From NCBI RefSeq assembly GCF_017355185.1, contig NZ_JADILJ010000011.1, forward strand, positions 1 to 64,000: 64,000 nt of DNA, given 5' to 3'. Source of the DNA: Rathayibacter sp. SD072 (GTDB lineage: Bacteria > Actinomycetota > Actinomycetes > Actinomycetales > Microbacteriaceae). Position numbers and translations under genes: made by a program. A model generated the notes under the pieces. That model ran no database searches and was not told the origin of the DNA. It saw nothing but the letters and a program-made list of their open reading frames with translations. Of this stretch, positions 57,842 to 64,000 are shown piece by piece (within the stretch, counting starts at the first letter, position 1; each line of letters begins with the position of its first letter).

Positions 57842-59413
57842 CTACTCCCGACCCACCGCCAGCGCCTCCTCCTCGACATCGAGGAACGCGAGCGCGCTGA
57901 CGACCGCGGGCTCCTGGTAGCGCCCCTCGGCGCGGGCGCGCAGCACCGCCTCCCGCTCGGCCGCGATCATCACCCGCCGCAACCGGTTGTACGAGTGCGT
58001 CAGCGGCTCCGAGTCCTCGGCGGCCGGAGGGTTCTCGAGCGCGTCCGCGAGGAAGGTGGCGTTGCGCCGCAGCCGGTCGAGCACGCGCTCCTCCACCCCG
58101 TCCTGCGGCTCCGCGTCCAGCCGCGCGAGACCGGCGGTCTGCGCCTCCGCGAGCAGCATCTGCTTCTCGACGTGCTCCTGCATGTCGTTGGGCGGCGGCA
58201 GCTTCAGCACCCGGATCAGGCTCGGCAGCGCGAGACCCTCCACGAGCGTGCCCGCCACCACCACGAACGCGAGGAACTGCAGGAACTCCCGCTGCGGCGT
58301 CTCCTCGGGCAGGAGGAACGCGGCGGCCAGCGTGACCACGCCGCGGATGCCCGCGAACGAGACCCCGATCGCCGTCGGCCAGGTCCACCCGCGCTGCTGC
58401 AGCCGCGACGGACCGTGCCGGTAGAGCACGGTCGTCATGACCATCCAGAGCACCCGGCTGCCGATCAGCGCCCCGAGCAGGGCCGCGCTGATGCCCACGG
58501 TCTGCCAGAGGCCGATCCCGGAGTCGGCGGTCGCCTCGACGACCGACGCGAGGCTCAGCCCGATGAAGAGGAACACCGCGTTCTCGAGCAGGAACTGGAT
58601 CGTCCGCCAGTTCAGCGACTCCGCGATCCGCGCCTGCGCCGACTGGATCACCGGTGCCCGGAAGCCGAGGTACAGCCCGGCCACCACGACCGCGAGCACT
58701 CCGGAGCCGTGCAGCAGCTGCGCGGGGATGAAGGCGAGGTACGGGGTCACGAGCGACAGGCTCGTGTCGAGCACCGAGGACTGCACCTGCTTGCGCACCG
58801 CCCCCAGCACCACGGCGACGACGATGCCCACTCCCCCGCCCACGACCACCGCGAGCACGAAGTCGAGCGCGACCCCGCCCGGCGTGACCGTGCTCACCAG
58901 GGCCAGGATCGACGCGTTCAGCGCCACGAGCGCGGTCGCGTCGTTGAGCAGGCTCTCGCCCTCGAGCACCGTGAGCATGCGCCGCGGCAGTCGGAGCCGC
59001 CCGGCGATCGCGGTCACGGCCACCGCGTCGGTCGGAGCGACGATGGCGCCGAACGCGAGGGCCGCCGCGATCGAGATCGCCGGCACCACCGCCCAGGCCA
59101 CCGATCCGACCACGAGCATCGTGAAGACGACGAGGCCGACCGAGAGCAGGAGGATGCTGTCGCCGCGGGCGCGCACGTCGAGCACCGAGGTCCGGATCGC
59201 CGCCGCGTAGAGCAGCGGCGGCAGGATCCCGAACAGCACCACGTCGGGCTCGACGACCACCTCGGGGATCCCGGGCACGAACGAGGCCAGCGCGCCGACC
59301 GCGACGAGCGCGACCGGCGCCGACCAGTTCACCCGGCCCGAGAGGCCGGTGACCAGGACGGTGACGACGACGAACGAGACGATCCAGACGATCGCGACGA
59401 CCGGTTCCTCCAC
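57842..59413 (-). CDS. Na+/H+ antiporter, CPA1 family
   Basis: A 523-residue monovalent cation/proton antiporter. About 12 helices span residues 1-410, including FGAIVAPTDAVAVTAIAGRL, the hallmark EGESLLNDATALVAL (Asp-bearing ion site) and GVSFAGIRGVVTLAAAFLLPE. Residues 420-523 form a charged cytoplasmic helical tail (MQEHVEKQMLLAEAQT; LRRVMIAAEREAVLRARAEGRYQE) typical of bacterial NhaP/YjcE-like proteins. It controls pH and sodium. GTG start at 59413. It is in the same direction as the DhaKL operon but separated by the operator region. Confidence 0.9.
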   Translation of the reverse strand: MEEPVVAIVWIVSFVVVTVLVTGLSGRVNWSAPVALVAVGALASFVPGIPEVVVEPDVVLFGILPPLLYAAAIRTSVLDVRARGDSILLLSVGLVVFTMLVVGSVAWAVVPAISIAAALAFGAIVAPTDAVAVTAIAGRLRLPRRMLTVLEGESLLNDATALVALNASILALVSTVTPGGVALDFVLAVVVGGGVGIVVAVVLGAVRKQVQSSVLDTSLSLVTPYLAFIPAQLLHGSGVLAVVVAGLYLGFRAPVIQSAQARIAESLNWRTIQFLLENAVFLFIGLSLASVVEATADSGIGLWQTVGISAALLGALIGSRVLWMVMTTVLYRHGPSRLQQRGWTWPTAIGVSFAGIRGVVTLAAAFLLPEETPQREFLQFLAFVVVAGTLVEGLALPSLIRVLKLPPPNDMQEHVEKQMLLAEAQTAGLARLDAEPQDGVEERVLDRLRRNATFLADALENPPAAEDSEPLTHSYNRLRRVMIAAEREAVLRARAEGRYQEPAVVSALAFLDVEEEALAVGRE

Positions 59414-59501
59414 GGGGCCCTCTCCGCAGGCGCGTGCGGCGCGCCTCCGGGCACCATCATGGCGCTCGCGGCGGCCGCGTGGAGAGGGTCGCCCAGGCGG
59501 G

Positions 59502-60494
59502 TCAGCGGCGGGAGTCGTGCACGTCGCGCGCCTTCATCACCCGGGCCGAGTCGACGGGGTTCATGCCGAGCACGATCTTGCCGCGGGAGTGCCGCTTCTC
59601 GAGGTCGTCGAACGCGTCCTGCACGAGGCCGTACGGGTAGAAGCCCGACACGAGCACGCGCAGCTTCTGCGCGGCGACGAGTCCGACCAGCTCGCCGAGG
59701 ATCTCGGTGTCCTGGGCCGCCGTCTCGGCATCGGGCCAGACCGCTCGGAGCTCGATCTCCTTGCGGTCGTCGCTCGAGTGGTACCGGCCGCCCTCGATGC
59801 CCAGCGACGCGGCGAGCTCGTCGTTGCCGCCGAAGTTGTCCAGGAACGCCGTGACGCCGCCCGGAGCGACCTCGCGGATGCGATCGGCGATGCCGTCGCC
59901 GTAGACGATCGGCTTCACTCCGATCTGGCGGAGGTAGTCGAAGTTGCGCTCGCCGCAGGTGCCGATGACCGTCGCCCCGCGCAGCTTCGCGAGCTGGATC
60001 TCGAGACTGCCGACCCCGCCCGCCGCGGCCGAGACGACCACCGTGTCGCCCGCTGCGACGTGCACCGCCTCGAGCGCGCGCCAGGCGGTCACTCCGGCGA
60101 GGAACAGCGCGCCGCCGACCTCCCAGCTGACCGAGGCGGGCTTGGGCACGAGGTTCTCCCGCGGCACGACCACGTGCGTGGCGTGCGAGCCGACGAGGGC
60201 GTGGCCGACCACGTCGCTCTTGAGCTTGAGGTCCGTGACCCCCTCGCCGAGACCGACGACGACGCCGGCCAGATCGGTGCCCTGGCGCATGGGGAAGACG
60301 GCGGAGTGATCGGAGTCGAAGCGCCCCTCGCGGATGAACGCCTCCATGTGGTTCACGCCGGCCGAGAGCACCTCGACGAGCACCTCGCCCCTCCCCGGGA
60401 CGGGCCGGGGGACCTCGGCCACCTCGAGCACCTCGACCCCGCCGAAGCGGGAGTACTGGACCACACGGGCGGAGTCGGAGCGCAGACGGTTCAT
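59502..60494 (-). CDS. Zinc-independent MDR quinone/NADPH oxidoreductase
   Basis: A 330-residue medium-chain reductase. The GroES-like half has VVQYSRFGGVEVLEVAEVPRPVPGRGEVLVEVLSAGVNHMEA and GTDLAGVVVGLG. The Rossmann half has VVVSAAAGGVGSLEIQLAKLRGATVIGTCG. The zinc ligands of alcohol dehydrogenases are missing, as in quinone oxidoreductases. It likely reduces quinones or enals with NADPH. The start at 60494 follows GAGGAGG. It is divergent from an OhrR-like regulator across a 17-bp perfect palindrome, suggesting induction by oxidants or electrophiles. Confidence 0.88.
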   Translation of the reverse strand: MNRLRSDSARVVQYSRFGGVEVLEVAEVPRPVPGRGEVLVEVLSAGVNHMEAFIREGRFDSDHSAVFPMRQGTDLAGVVVGLGEGVTDLKLKSDVVGHALVGSHATHVVVPRENLVPKPASVSWEVGGALFLAGVTAWRALEAVHVAAGDTVVVSAAAGGVGSLEIQLAKLRGATVIGTCGERNFDYLRQIGVKPIVYGDGIADRIREVAPGGVTAFLDNFGGNDELAASLGIEGGRYHSSDDRKEIELRAVWPDAETAAQDTEILGELVGLVAAQKLRVLVSGFYPYGLVQDAFDDLEKRHSRGKIVLGMNPVDSARVMKARDVHDSRR

Positions 60495-60607
60495 GGGCTC
60501 ATCCTGTTCCTCCTCGGACGAGAACCGGTGACCCCCGAACGGGGACGTGCGCCTCGCGGACAGCCGATCGGCCGGCAGTGGAGGCGGACCGGCTGCAGAT
60601 CGTGAGG

Positions 60608-60624
60608 GCACGAATGATTCGTGC
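60608..60624. promoter_or_regulatory. Perfect 17-bp palindrome between qor-like and MarR genes
   Basis: GCACGAATGATTCGTGC is symmetric about base 60616. It lies 113 bp before the oxidoreductase start and 24 bp before the MarR start, a position where binding could block both. Size and symmetry fit a MarR/OhrR dimer site. Confidence 0.75.
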
Positions 60625-60648
60625 TGCGACGAGTGGCAGGATGAACGG

Positions 60649-61104
60649 GTGGAACCGGACCCGCTCGCCCTGCAGAACCAGGTGTGCTTCTCGCTCGCCG
60701 TCGCTGCACGCACCGTGATCGGCCTCTACCGCCCGGTGCTGGAGCCGATGGGCCTGACGCATCCGCAGTACCTCGTGATGCTCGCCCTCTGGGAGTCCAG
60801 CCCGCGCTCGCTCGGCGACCTCGGCGAGGCGCTGCACCTCGAGCCCGCGACCCTCAGTCCGCTCGTCAAGCGCCTCGAGACGAGCGGCCACGTCACGCGC
60901 ACCCGCAGCAGCGAGGACGAGCGCCGCCTCGACGTCGCGCTCACCCCCTCAGGAGCCGCCCTCCGCGAGCAGGCCCTGCAGGTGCCGCCGCAGATCGTCG
61001 AGCGCCTGGACCTCCCGCTCGAGGACCTCGTCGCGATCCGCGACAGCCTGACCCACCTCATCGGCGCCGCGTCCCGCACGCCGGCCGCCCGGCTGATCGA
61101 GTAG
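60649..61104 (+). CDS. MarR-family regulator, OhrR-like with conserved N-terminal cysteine
   Basis: A 151-residue winged-helix regulator. QNQVCFSLAVAARTVIGLYRPVLEPMGLTHPQYLVMLALWE carries C13 at the position of the peroxide-sensing cysteine of OhrR, and the TLSPLVKRLETSGHVTRTRSSEDERRLDVALT segment is the recognition helix and wing. A one-cysteine OhrR mechanism is plausible. The GTG at 60649 starts just before the conserved cysteine helix; an ATG at 60641 is out of frame. The last codons and stop (LIE, TAG) come from an intergenic repeat at 61092-61128. The target is probably the divergent oxidoreductase. Confidence 0.88.
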   Translation: MEPDPLALQNQVCFSLAVAARTVIGLYRPVLEPMGLTHPQYLVMLALWESSPRSLGDLGEALHLEPATLSPLVKRLETSGHVTRTRSSEDERRLDVALTPSGAALREQALQVPPQIVERLDLPLEDLVAIRDSLTHLIGAASRTPAARLIE

Positions 61105-61128
61105 CCCACCCAGCGGGCGTATCGAGAT
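61092..61128. repeat. Copy of the TCTCGATACGCC...CTACTCGA intergenic repeat overlapping the MarR stop
   Basis: GCTGATCGAGTAGCCC...GGGCGTATCGAGA is an inverted copy of the elements at 4377-4456. Its GAGTAG supplies the final codon and stop of the MarR gene, so insertion of the repeat probably set the present C-terminus. Confidence 0.75.
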
Positions 61129-61186
61129 CCCCGCCTCCCGAAACCCGGTCTCGAGAGGCGGCCCCGGTCCCCGGGAGGGAACCGTC

Positions 61187-61245
61187 GAACGGCCGAGGGC
61201 CGAGTGGGCGTGCACACGGCACGGCCACTCGGCCCTCGGCCGTTC
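61187..61245. terminator. Perfect 21-bp bidirectional hairpin
   Basis: Bases 61187-61207 (core GGCCGAGGGCCGAGTGG) pair perfectly with 61225-61245 over 17 nt, between the convergent MarR and subtilase genes. It ends 14 bp before the subtilase stop. Confidence 0.8.
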
Positions 61246-61259
61246 TCAGAAGTACTGGC

Positions 61260-63095
61260 TCAGTTCGCGACTCGCAGCACGATCGCCGTGCTCGTGCCGA
61301 TGTTGCCGGCCTTGTCCTGCGCCTTCGCCGTCACGTTGTACGCGCCGTTCGGGTATGCGGCCGAGCTCGTCGAGAGCGCCCACGAGCCGTCGGGCTGCTT
61401 CACTCCGTTGCCGAGCTTGGTGCCGCTCGCGTAGAACACGACCGCCGTCACGCCGACGTTGTCGTTCGCGGTGGCGACCAGGCGGATGGAGCCCGAGACG
61501 GTGGTGTTCGTGGCCGGCGAGGTGATCGTCGCGGTCGGCTTCTGCGTGTCCGGGGCCGTGGTCGGAACCGGGGTCGGAGACGCAGTCGCGGTCGGCGTGG
61601 CCGTGGGCGTCGCGGTGGGCGTCGCGGTGGGCGTCGCCGTCGGAGTCGCGGTGGGCGTGGCCGTCGGAGTCGCAGTCGGCGTGGCCGTCGGCGTCGCGGT
61701 GGGAGTCGGGGTCGGCTCCGGAGCGGCGGTCGTCGGCAGGGTGCTGATCGCGTAGCCGAAGTACTTGCCCGTGGTGGGGCGGGTCGGGTCGCCGGCGAAG
61801 GTGCGGCCGCGCTCGGCGCCCGCCTTGGCCTGGGCGATGACCTGGGCGCGGACCTGCGCCGGGGTCTTGCCGACGCACGATCCACCGGCGCTCAGGCAGT
61901 CGAGGACGACGCCGCTGACGGCCGCGGCCGACATGCTGGTGCCGGACTGGACGTAGGCGTAGCCGCCGCCGAGCTTGGTGGTGTACGGGCACATGCCGGG
62001 AGCGGCGATGGTGTGCGCCTGGTCGGCGGCCGAGACGGCGAAGTTGCTGTTGATGGCGACCGAGTCGTCCTTGGTGGTCACGTTCGCGCACGGCACGGCG
62101 GCGAGGGAGCCGGGCTTGCCGTCGTAGTTCGCGATGTTCGTGGCGGTCAGGACCTCGTCGTAGGCGGCGGGGACGGCGCCGGCGAGGTTCTTCGGGGTGG
62201 AGGCGTTGCCCGCCGAGCTGACGACGGTGATGCCCTTGCCCACGAGCTCGCAGACCATCTGGTGCATCACGTCGTTGTTCGTGCGGCCGCAGTTGCTGTC
62301 GTCGGCGCCGACAGCGGCGAGCGACATGTTGACGACCTTGATGTTGTTGGCGGCGGCGTTCTTCGACACCCAGTCGAGGCCGCAGACGATGCCCTCGGTG
62401 GTGCCCTTGTTGTTCTCGTCGAGGACGCGGACCGAGTAGATCGGAGCGCCGGGGGCGACGCCCACCGTGCCCAGGCCGTCGTCGTAGGCGGCCATGTAGC
62501 CGGAGACCGCGGTGCCGTGCCCGTTCTTGTCGGACGCGTCTCCCGAGCCGAAGCAGTTGATCTGCTCCTTCAGGTTGTAGTCGGCGTTCGGGTTCACACC
62601 GGAGTCGATGACCGCGACGGCGGGACCGTTGTAGTTCGTGACGCCGTCGCCGGCGAGCACCGGGGCCTTGTCGGCCTCCGCGGTGAGCACGTGCGACGGG
62701 ATGACCTGCGCCTGGCCCTCGACCACGACGTCGGCCGGAGCGACCGAGACGACGCGGGAGTCGGCGACGAGCGCGGCCTGCTGACGGGCGGTGAGCGTCG
62801 CGGTGAATCCGGCGGTGCCTCCCTGGTACGTCACGTAGTCGGCGACGCCGAGCGAGCGGACGACCTGCTGCGAGACGGCGGTCGAGTCCACGGTGACCGC
62901 GTAGCGACCGGCGGTGCCGGCGGCCTGGGCGGGAGCGGACCCGGCGACGGCGAGGCCGGCGACCACGGCGAGCGCCGTGGCGAGGGCTCCGAAGCGGCGG
63001 AGGAGGGACCCGGCCGGCGGCGCGGACGCCGTGGCGGAGGAGGGGGAGGTCAAGGAGATCCGTCGATTCTGTCGGCGGCGGGGCCGACGGGTCAT
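61260..63095 (-). CDS. Secreted subtilase (S8 serine protease) with TP linker and Ig-like tail
   Basis: A 611-residue exported protease. A long basic lead (TRRPRRRQNRRISL) and a hydrophobic core to AQAA near residue 59 form the signal. Residues 62-128 are an I9-type inhibitory propeptide (RYAVTVDSTAVSQQVVRSLG). Residues 155-445 are the S8 domain with D164 in AVIDSGVN, H193 in NGHGTAVSG and S387 in SGTSMSAAAV. A linker of repeated ATPT units (about 455-510) leads to a C-terminal Ig-like domain (KPTATITSPATNTTVSGSIRLVATANDN). The ATG at 63095 is chosen over longer frames, which pass through non-coding sequence. Confidence 0.92.
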   Translation of the reverse strand: MTRRPRRRQNRRISLTSPSSATASAPPAGSLLRRFGALATALAVVAGLAVAGSAPAQAAGTAGRYAVTVDSTAVSQQVVRSLGVADYVTYQGGTAGFTATLTARQQAALVADSRVVSVAPADVVVEGQAQVIPSHVLTAEADKAPVLAGDGVTNYNGPAVAVIDSGVNPNADYNLKEQINCFGSGDASDKNGHGTAVSGYMAAYDDGLGTVGVAPGAPIYSVRVLDENNKGTTEGIVCGLDWVSKNAAANNIKVVNMSLAAVGADDSNCGRTNNDVMHQMVCELVGKGITVVSSAGNASTPKNLAGAVPAAYDEVLTATNIANYDGKPGSLAAVPCANVTTKDDSVAINSNFAVSAADQAHTIAAPGMCPYTTKLGGGYAYVQSGTSMSAAAVSGVVLDCLSAGGSCVGKTPAQVRAQVIAQAKAGAERGRTFAGDPTRPTTGKYFGYAISTLPTTAAPEPTPTPTATPTATPTATPTATPTATPTATPTATPTATPTATPTATASPTPVPTTAPDTQKPTATITSPATNTTVSGSIRLVATANDNVGVTAVVFYASGTKLGNGVKQPDGSWALSTSSAAYPNGAYNVTAKAQDKAGNIGTSTAIVLRVAN

Positions 63096-63421
63096 GAGAG
63101 GGGTGCGAGATCGCGGGGCGCGGGCATCCACCGCGGCTGCGAGGCCGGGAGGCGGCGGCTGGGGAGGCCGCGTCGAGCTGTGGCGGGCCCGTGGCCCGCC
63201 CACTCCCTCATCGGAGTGGCCCACCCATGACTCCAACAGAGTTCTCGGTTTTGCACAGCATCGCACGTGTACCCAGTACGGGGGTAATTTCGCGCAGAAG
63301 CCCTGGGTCTGAGGAGGGTTTCAGACTAGGGAGGCCTGGGCGGGGCCCCTGACCGACGATTGTCGAGAAACCCCCGGTCACAGCCCGGGATCAGCGCGCT
63401 CACGGCTGCGGTTCCGGAGTC
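63096..63421. other. Gene-free divergent region upstream of the subtilase gene
   Basis: No supported gene. It includes a relatively AT-rich segment (63230-63300), presumably part of the subtilase promoter, and a small hairpin GTCTGA/TCAGAC (63307-63312 with 63321-63326). I cannot assign a specific operator. Confidence 0.5.
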
Positions 63422-63449
63422 TTGACTGGTCCCGCTCACGGAGTAGTGT
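63422..63449 (+). promoter_or_regulatory. Promoter of the APC permease gene
   Basis: TTGACT (63422-63427) and TAGTGT (63444-63449) are separated by 16 bp, the best sigma-70-type promoter in the window. The GTG start is eight nt after the -10, so the mRNA should be leaderless or nearly so. Confidence 0.75.
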
Positions 63450-63457
63450 CGTCGCTC

Positions 63458-64000
63458 GTGACAAAACAGGGCCCCGGGTCCGACGCGGGGGAATCGCCCA
63501 CCGACGCCGGTGAACTGCGCACCGCGAAGCACTTCTTCATCGGGGAGCCCCTCCCGAGCGACAAGCTCGAGGGCCAGCTGCTCAAGAAGCGCCTCGCGCT
63601 CCCCATCTTCGCGAGCGACCCGCTCTCCTCCGTGGCCTACGCGCCGCAGGAGCTGCTGATGATCCTGCTCCTGGGCGGACTCTCGTTCCTCACCTTCGCG
63701 CCCTGGGTCGCCGCCTGCGTCATCGTGCTGCTGCTGGTCGTCGTGCTGAGCTACCGCCAGCTGATCCGCGCGTACCCCTCGGGCGGCGGCGACTACGAGG
63801 TCGCGCGCACCAACCTCGGCGAGACCGCGGGCCTCACGGTCGCCTCCGCGCTCCTGGTCGACTACGTGCTCACCGTCGCCGTGTCGGTCGCCTCCGGAGT
63901 CGACAACATCATCTCCGCCGTCCCCGAGCTCGCCCCCCTGCGGGTCGAGCTCGCGATCCTCTTCGTGGTGCTGCTGGCCGCCGTGAACCTCCGCGGCGTC
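63458..64000 (+). CDS. APC-family permease, KimA-like (3' end outside the window)
   Basis: 181 codons are visible. A hydrophilic lead (about residues 1-45) includes HFFIGEPLPSDKLEGQLLKK. Then comes LPIFASDPLSSVAYAPQELL, the signature of the KimA/YdaO-like branch of the APC superfamily, with YPSGGGDYEVARTNLGE between helices. The helices at about 63-85, 87-105, 128-150 and 167-181 are as expected. Bacillus KimA is a proton-coupled K+ importer controlled by c-di-AMP; a K+ or amino-acid role is likely here. The gene continues beyond base 64000. Confidence 0.87.
   Translation, partial: MTKQGPGSDAGESPTDAGELRTAKHFFIGEPLPSDKLEGQLLKKRLALPIFASDPLSSVAYAPQELLMILLLGGLSFLTFAPWVAACVIVLLLVVVLSYRQLIRAYPSGGGDYEVARTNLGETAGLTVASALLVDYVLTVAVSVASGVDNIISAVPELAPLRVELAILFVVLLAAVNLRGV

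Noticed and set aside
61459-61755. Plus-strand ORF encoding GVAVGVAV repeats, resembling an elastin-like or membrane protein
   Set aside because: It is the complement of the ATPT-repeat linker of the subtilase gene.
63326-63532. Minus-strand 68-codon ORF overlapping the permease promoter
   Set aside because: It covers a strong plus-strand promoter and the permease start, and has no ribosome site or recognisable features.
1-64000. tRNA, rRNA, riboswitch, transposase, integrase or phage genes
   Set aside because: I found no cloverleaf-like sequence, no conserved riboswitch core and no mobile-element protein motifs. The short dispersed palindromes are the only mobile-like sequences.

Overview
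The window is chromosomal DNA of a high-GC Gram-positive actinobacterium. Support for this: about 70% G+C, many GTG starts and GTGA/ATGA gene overlaps, TAnnnT -10 boxes placed 6-8 nt before start codons, and a gene set typical of Microbacteriaceae (cell-wall-binding-repeat-2 proteins, DUF4097/PadR, an MmyB regulator beside an SDR, TP-linker secreted enzymes). A Rathayibacter-like plant-associated genus is my guess; no rRNA is present to settle it. I see no tRNA, rRNA, CRISPR array, transposase, integrase or replication origin. The window ends inside an APC-type permease gene and may begin inside a lipoprotein fragment.

Layout. 1-14.3 kb is mostly housekeeping/accessory metabolism: MmyB regulator with divergent SDR, alditol oxidase, ChaB-like protein, two beta-propeller proteins, kynureninase, a coupled pair (luciferase-like oxidoreductase plus GH13 glucosidase/trehalose-synthase-like enzyme) bracketed by five copies of a palindromic repeat, a CNNM/CBS membrane protein and an MFS permease. 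15-25 kb holds an arginine-derivative pair (ornithine aminotransferase, dimethylargininase), two paralogous cell-wall-binding-repeat proteins with a shared 5' leader, fructokinase, arsenate reductase and a CYP152-type P450. 24.4-31.1 kb holds hypothetical proteins, a GT1 plus HEAT-GT4 glycosyltransferase operon, a PHP hydrolase and a TipA-like MerR. 31.2-32.9 kb is a DUF4097/PadR operon behind two ATATAT palindromes.

33-37.6 kb is a five-gene catabolic operon (TIM-barrel isomerase-like protein, 3-hydroxyacyl-CoA-dehydrogenase-fold enzyme, SDR, a 36-residue membrane peptide, ACS-family transporter). Its promoter carries the palindrome TCCTATAGGA. The same palindrome precedes a second operon at 57.7-54.7 kb that encodes a DhaK-DhaL fusion kinase, an RpiB-type isomerase and a GntR/FCD regulator. 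I infer that the two operons form one split regulon for a sugar acid or C4-polyol, with erythrulose phosphate as a plausible intermediate. This is the best candidate for an undescribed system here.

37.7-53.6 kb is a beta-mannan utilisation locus: secreted GH26 and GH5 mannanases, a CUT1 importer (binding protein and two permeases, no ATPase), an intracellular GH2 beta-mannosidase, a carboxylesterase, a ROK repressor and a LacI-type protein that lacks its DNA-binding domain. An ABC exporter preceded by a coupled 47-codon ORF is embedded in it. 57.8-64 kb holds a Na+/H+ antiporter, a quinone-oxidoreductase/OhrR-like MarR divergon around a perfect 17-bp palindrome, a secreted subtilase and the start of a KimA-like permease.
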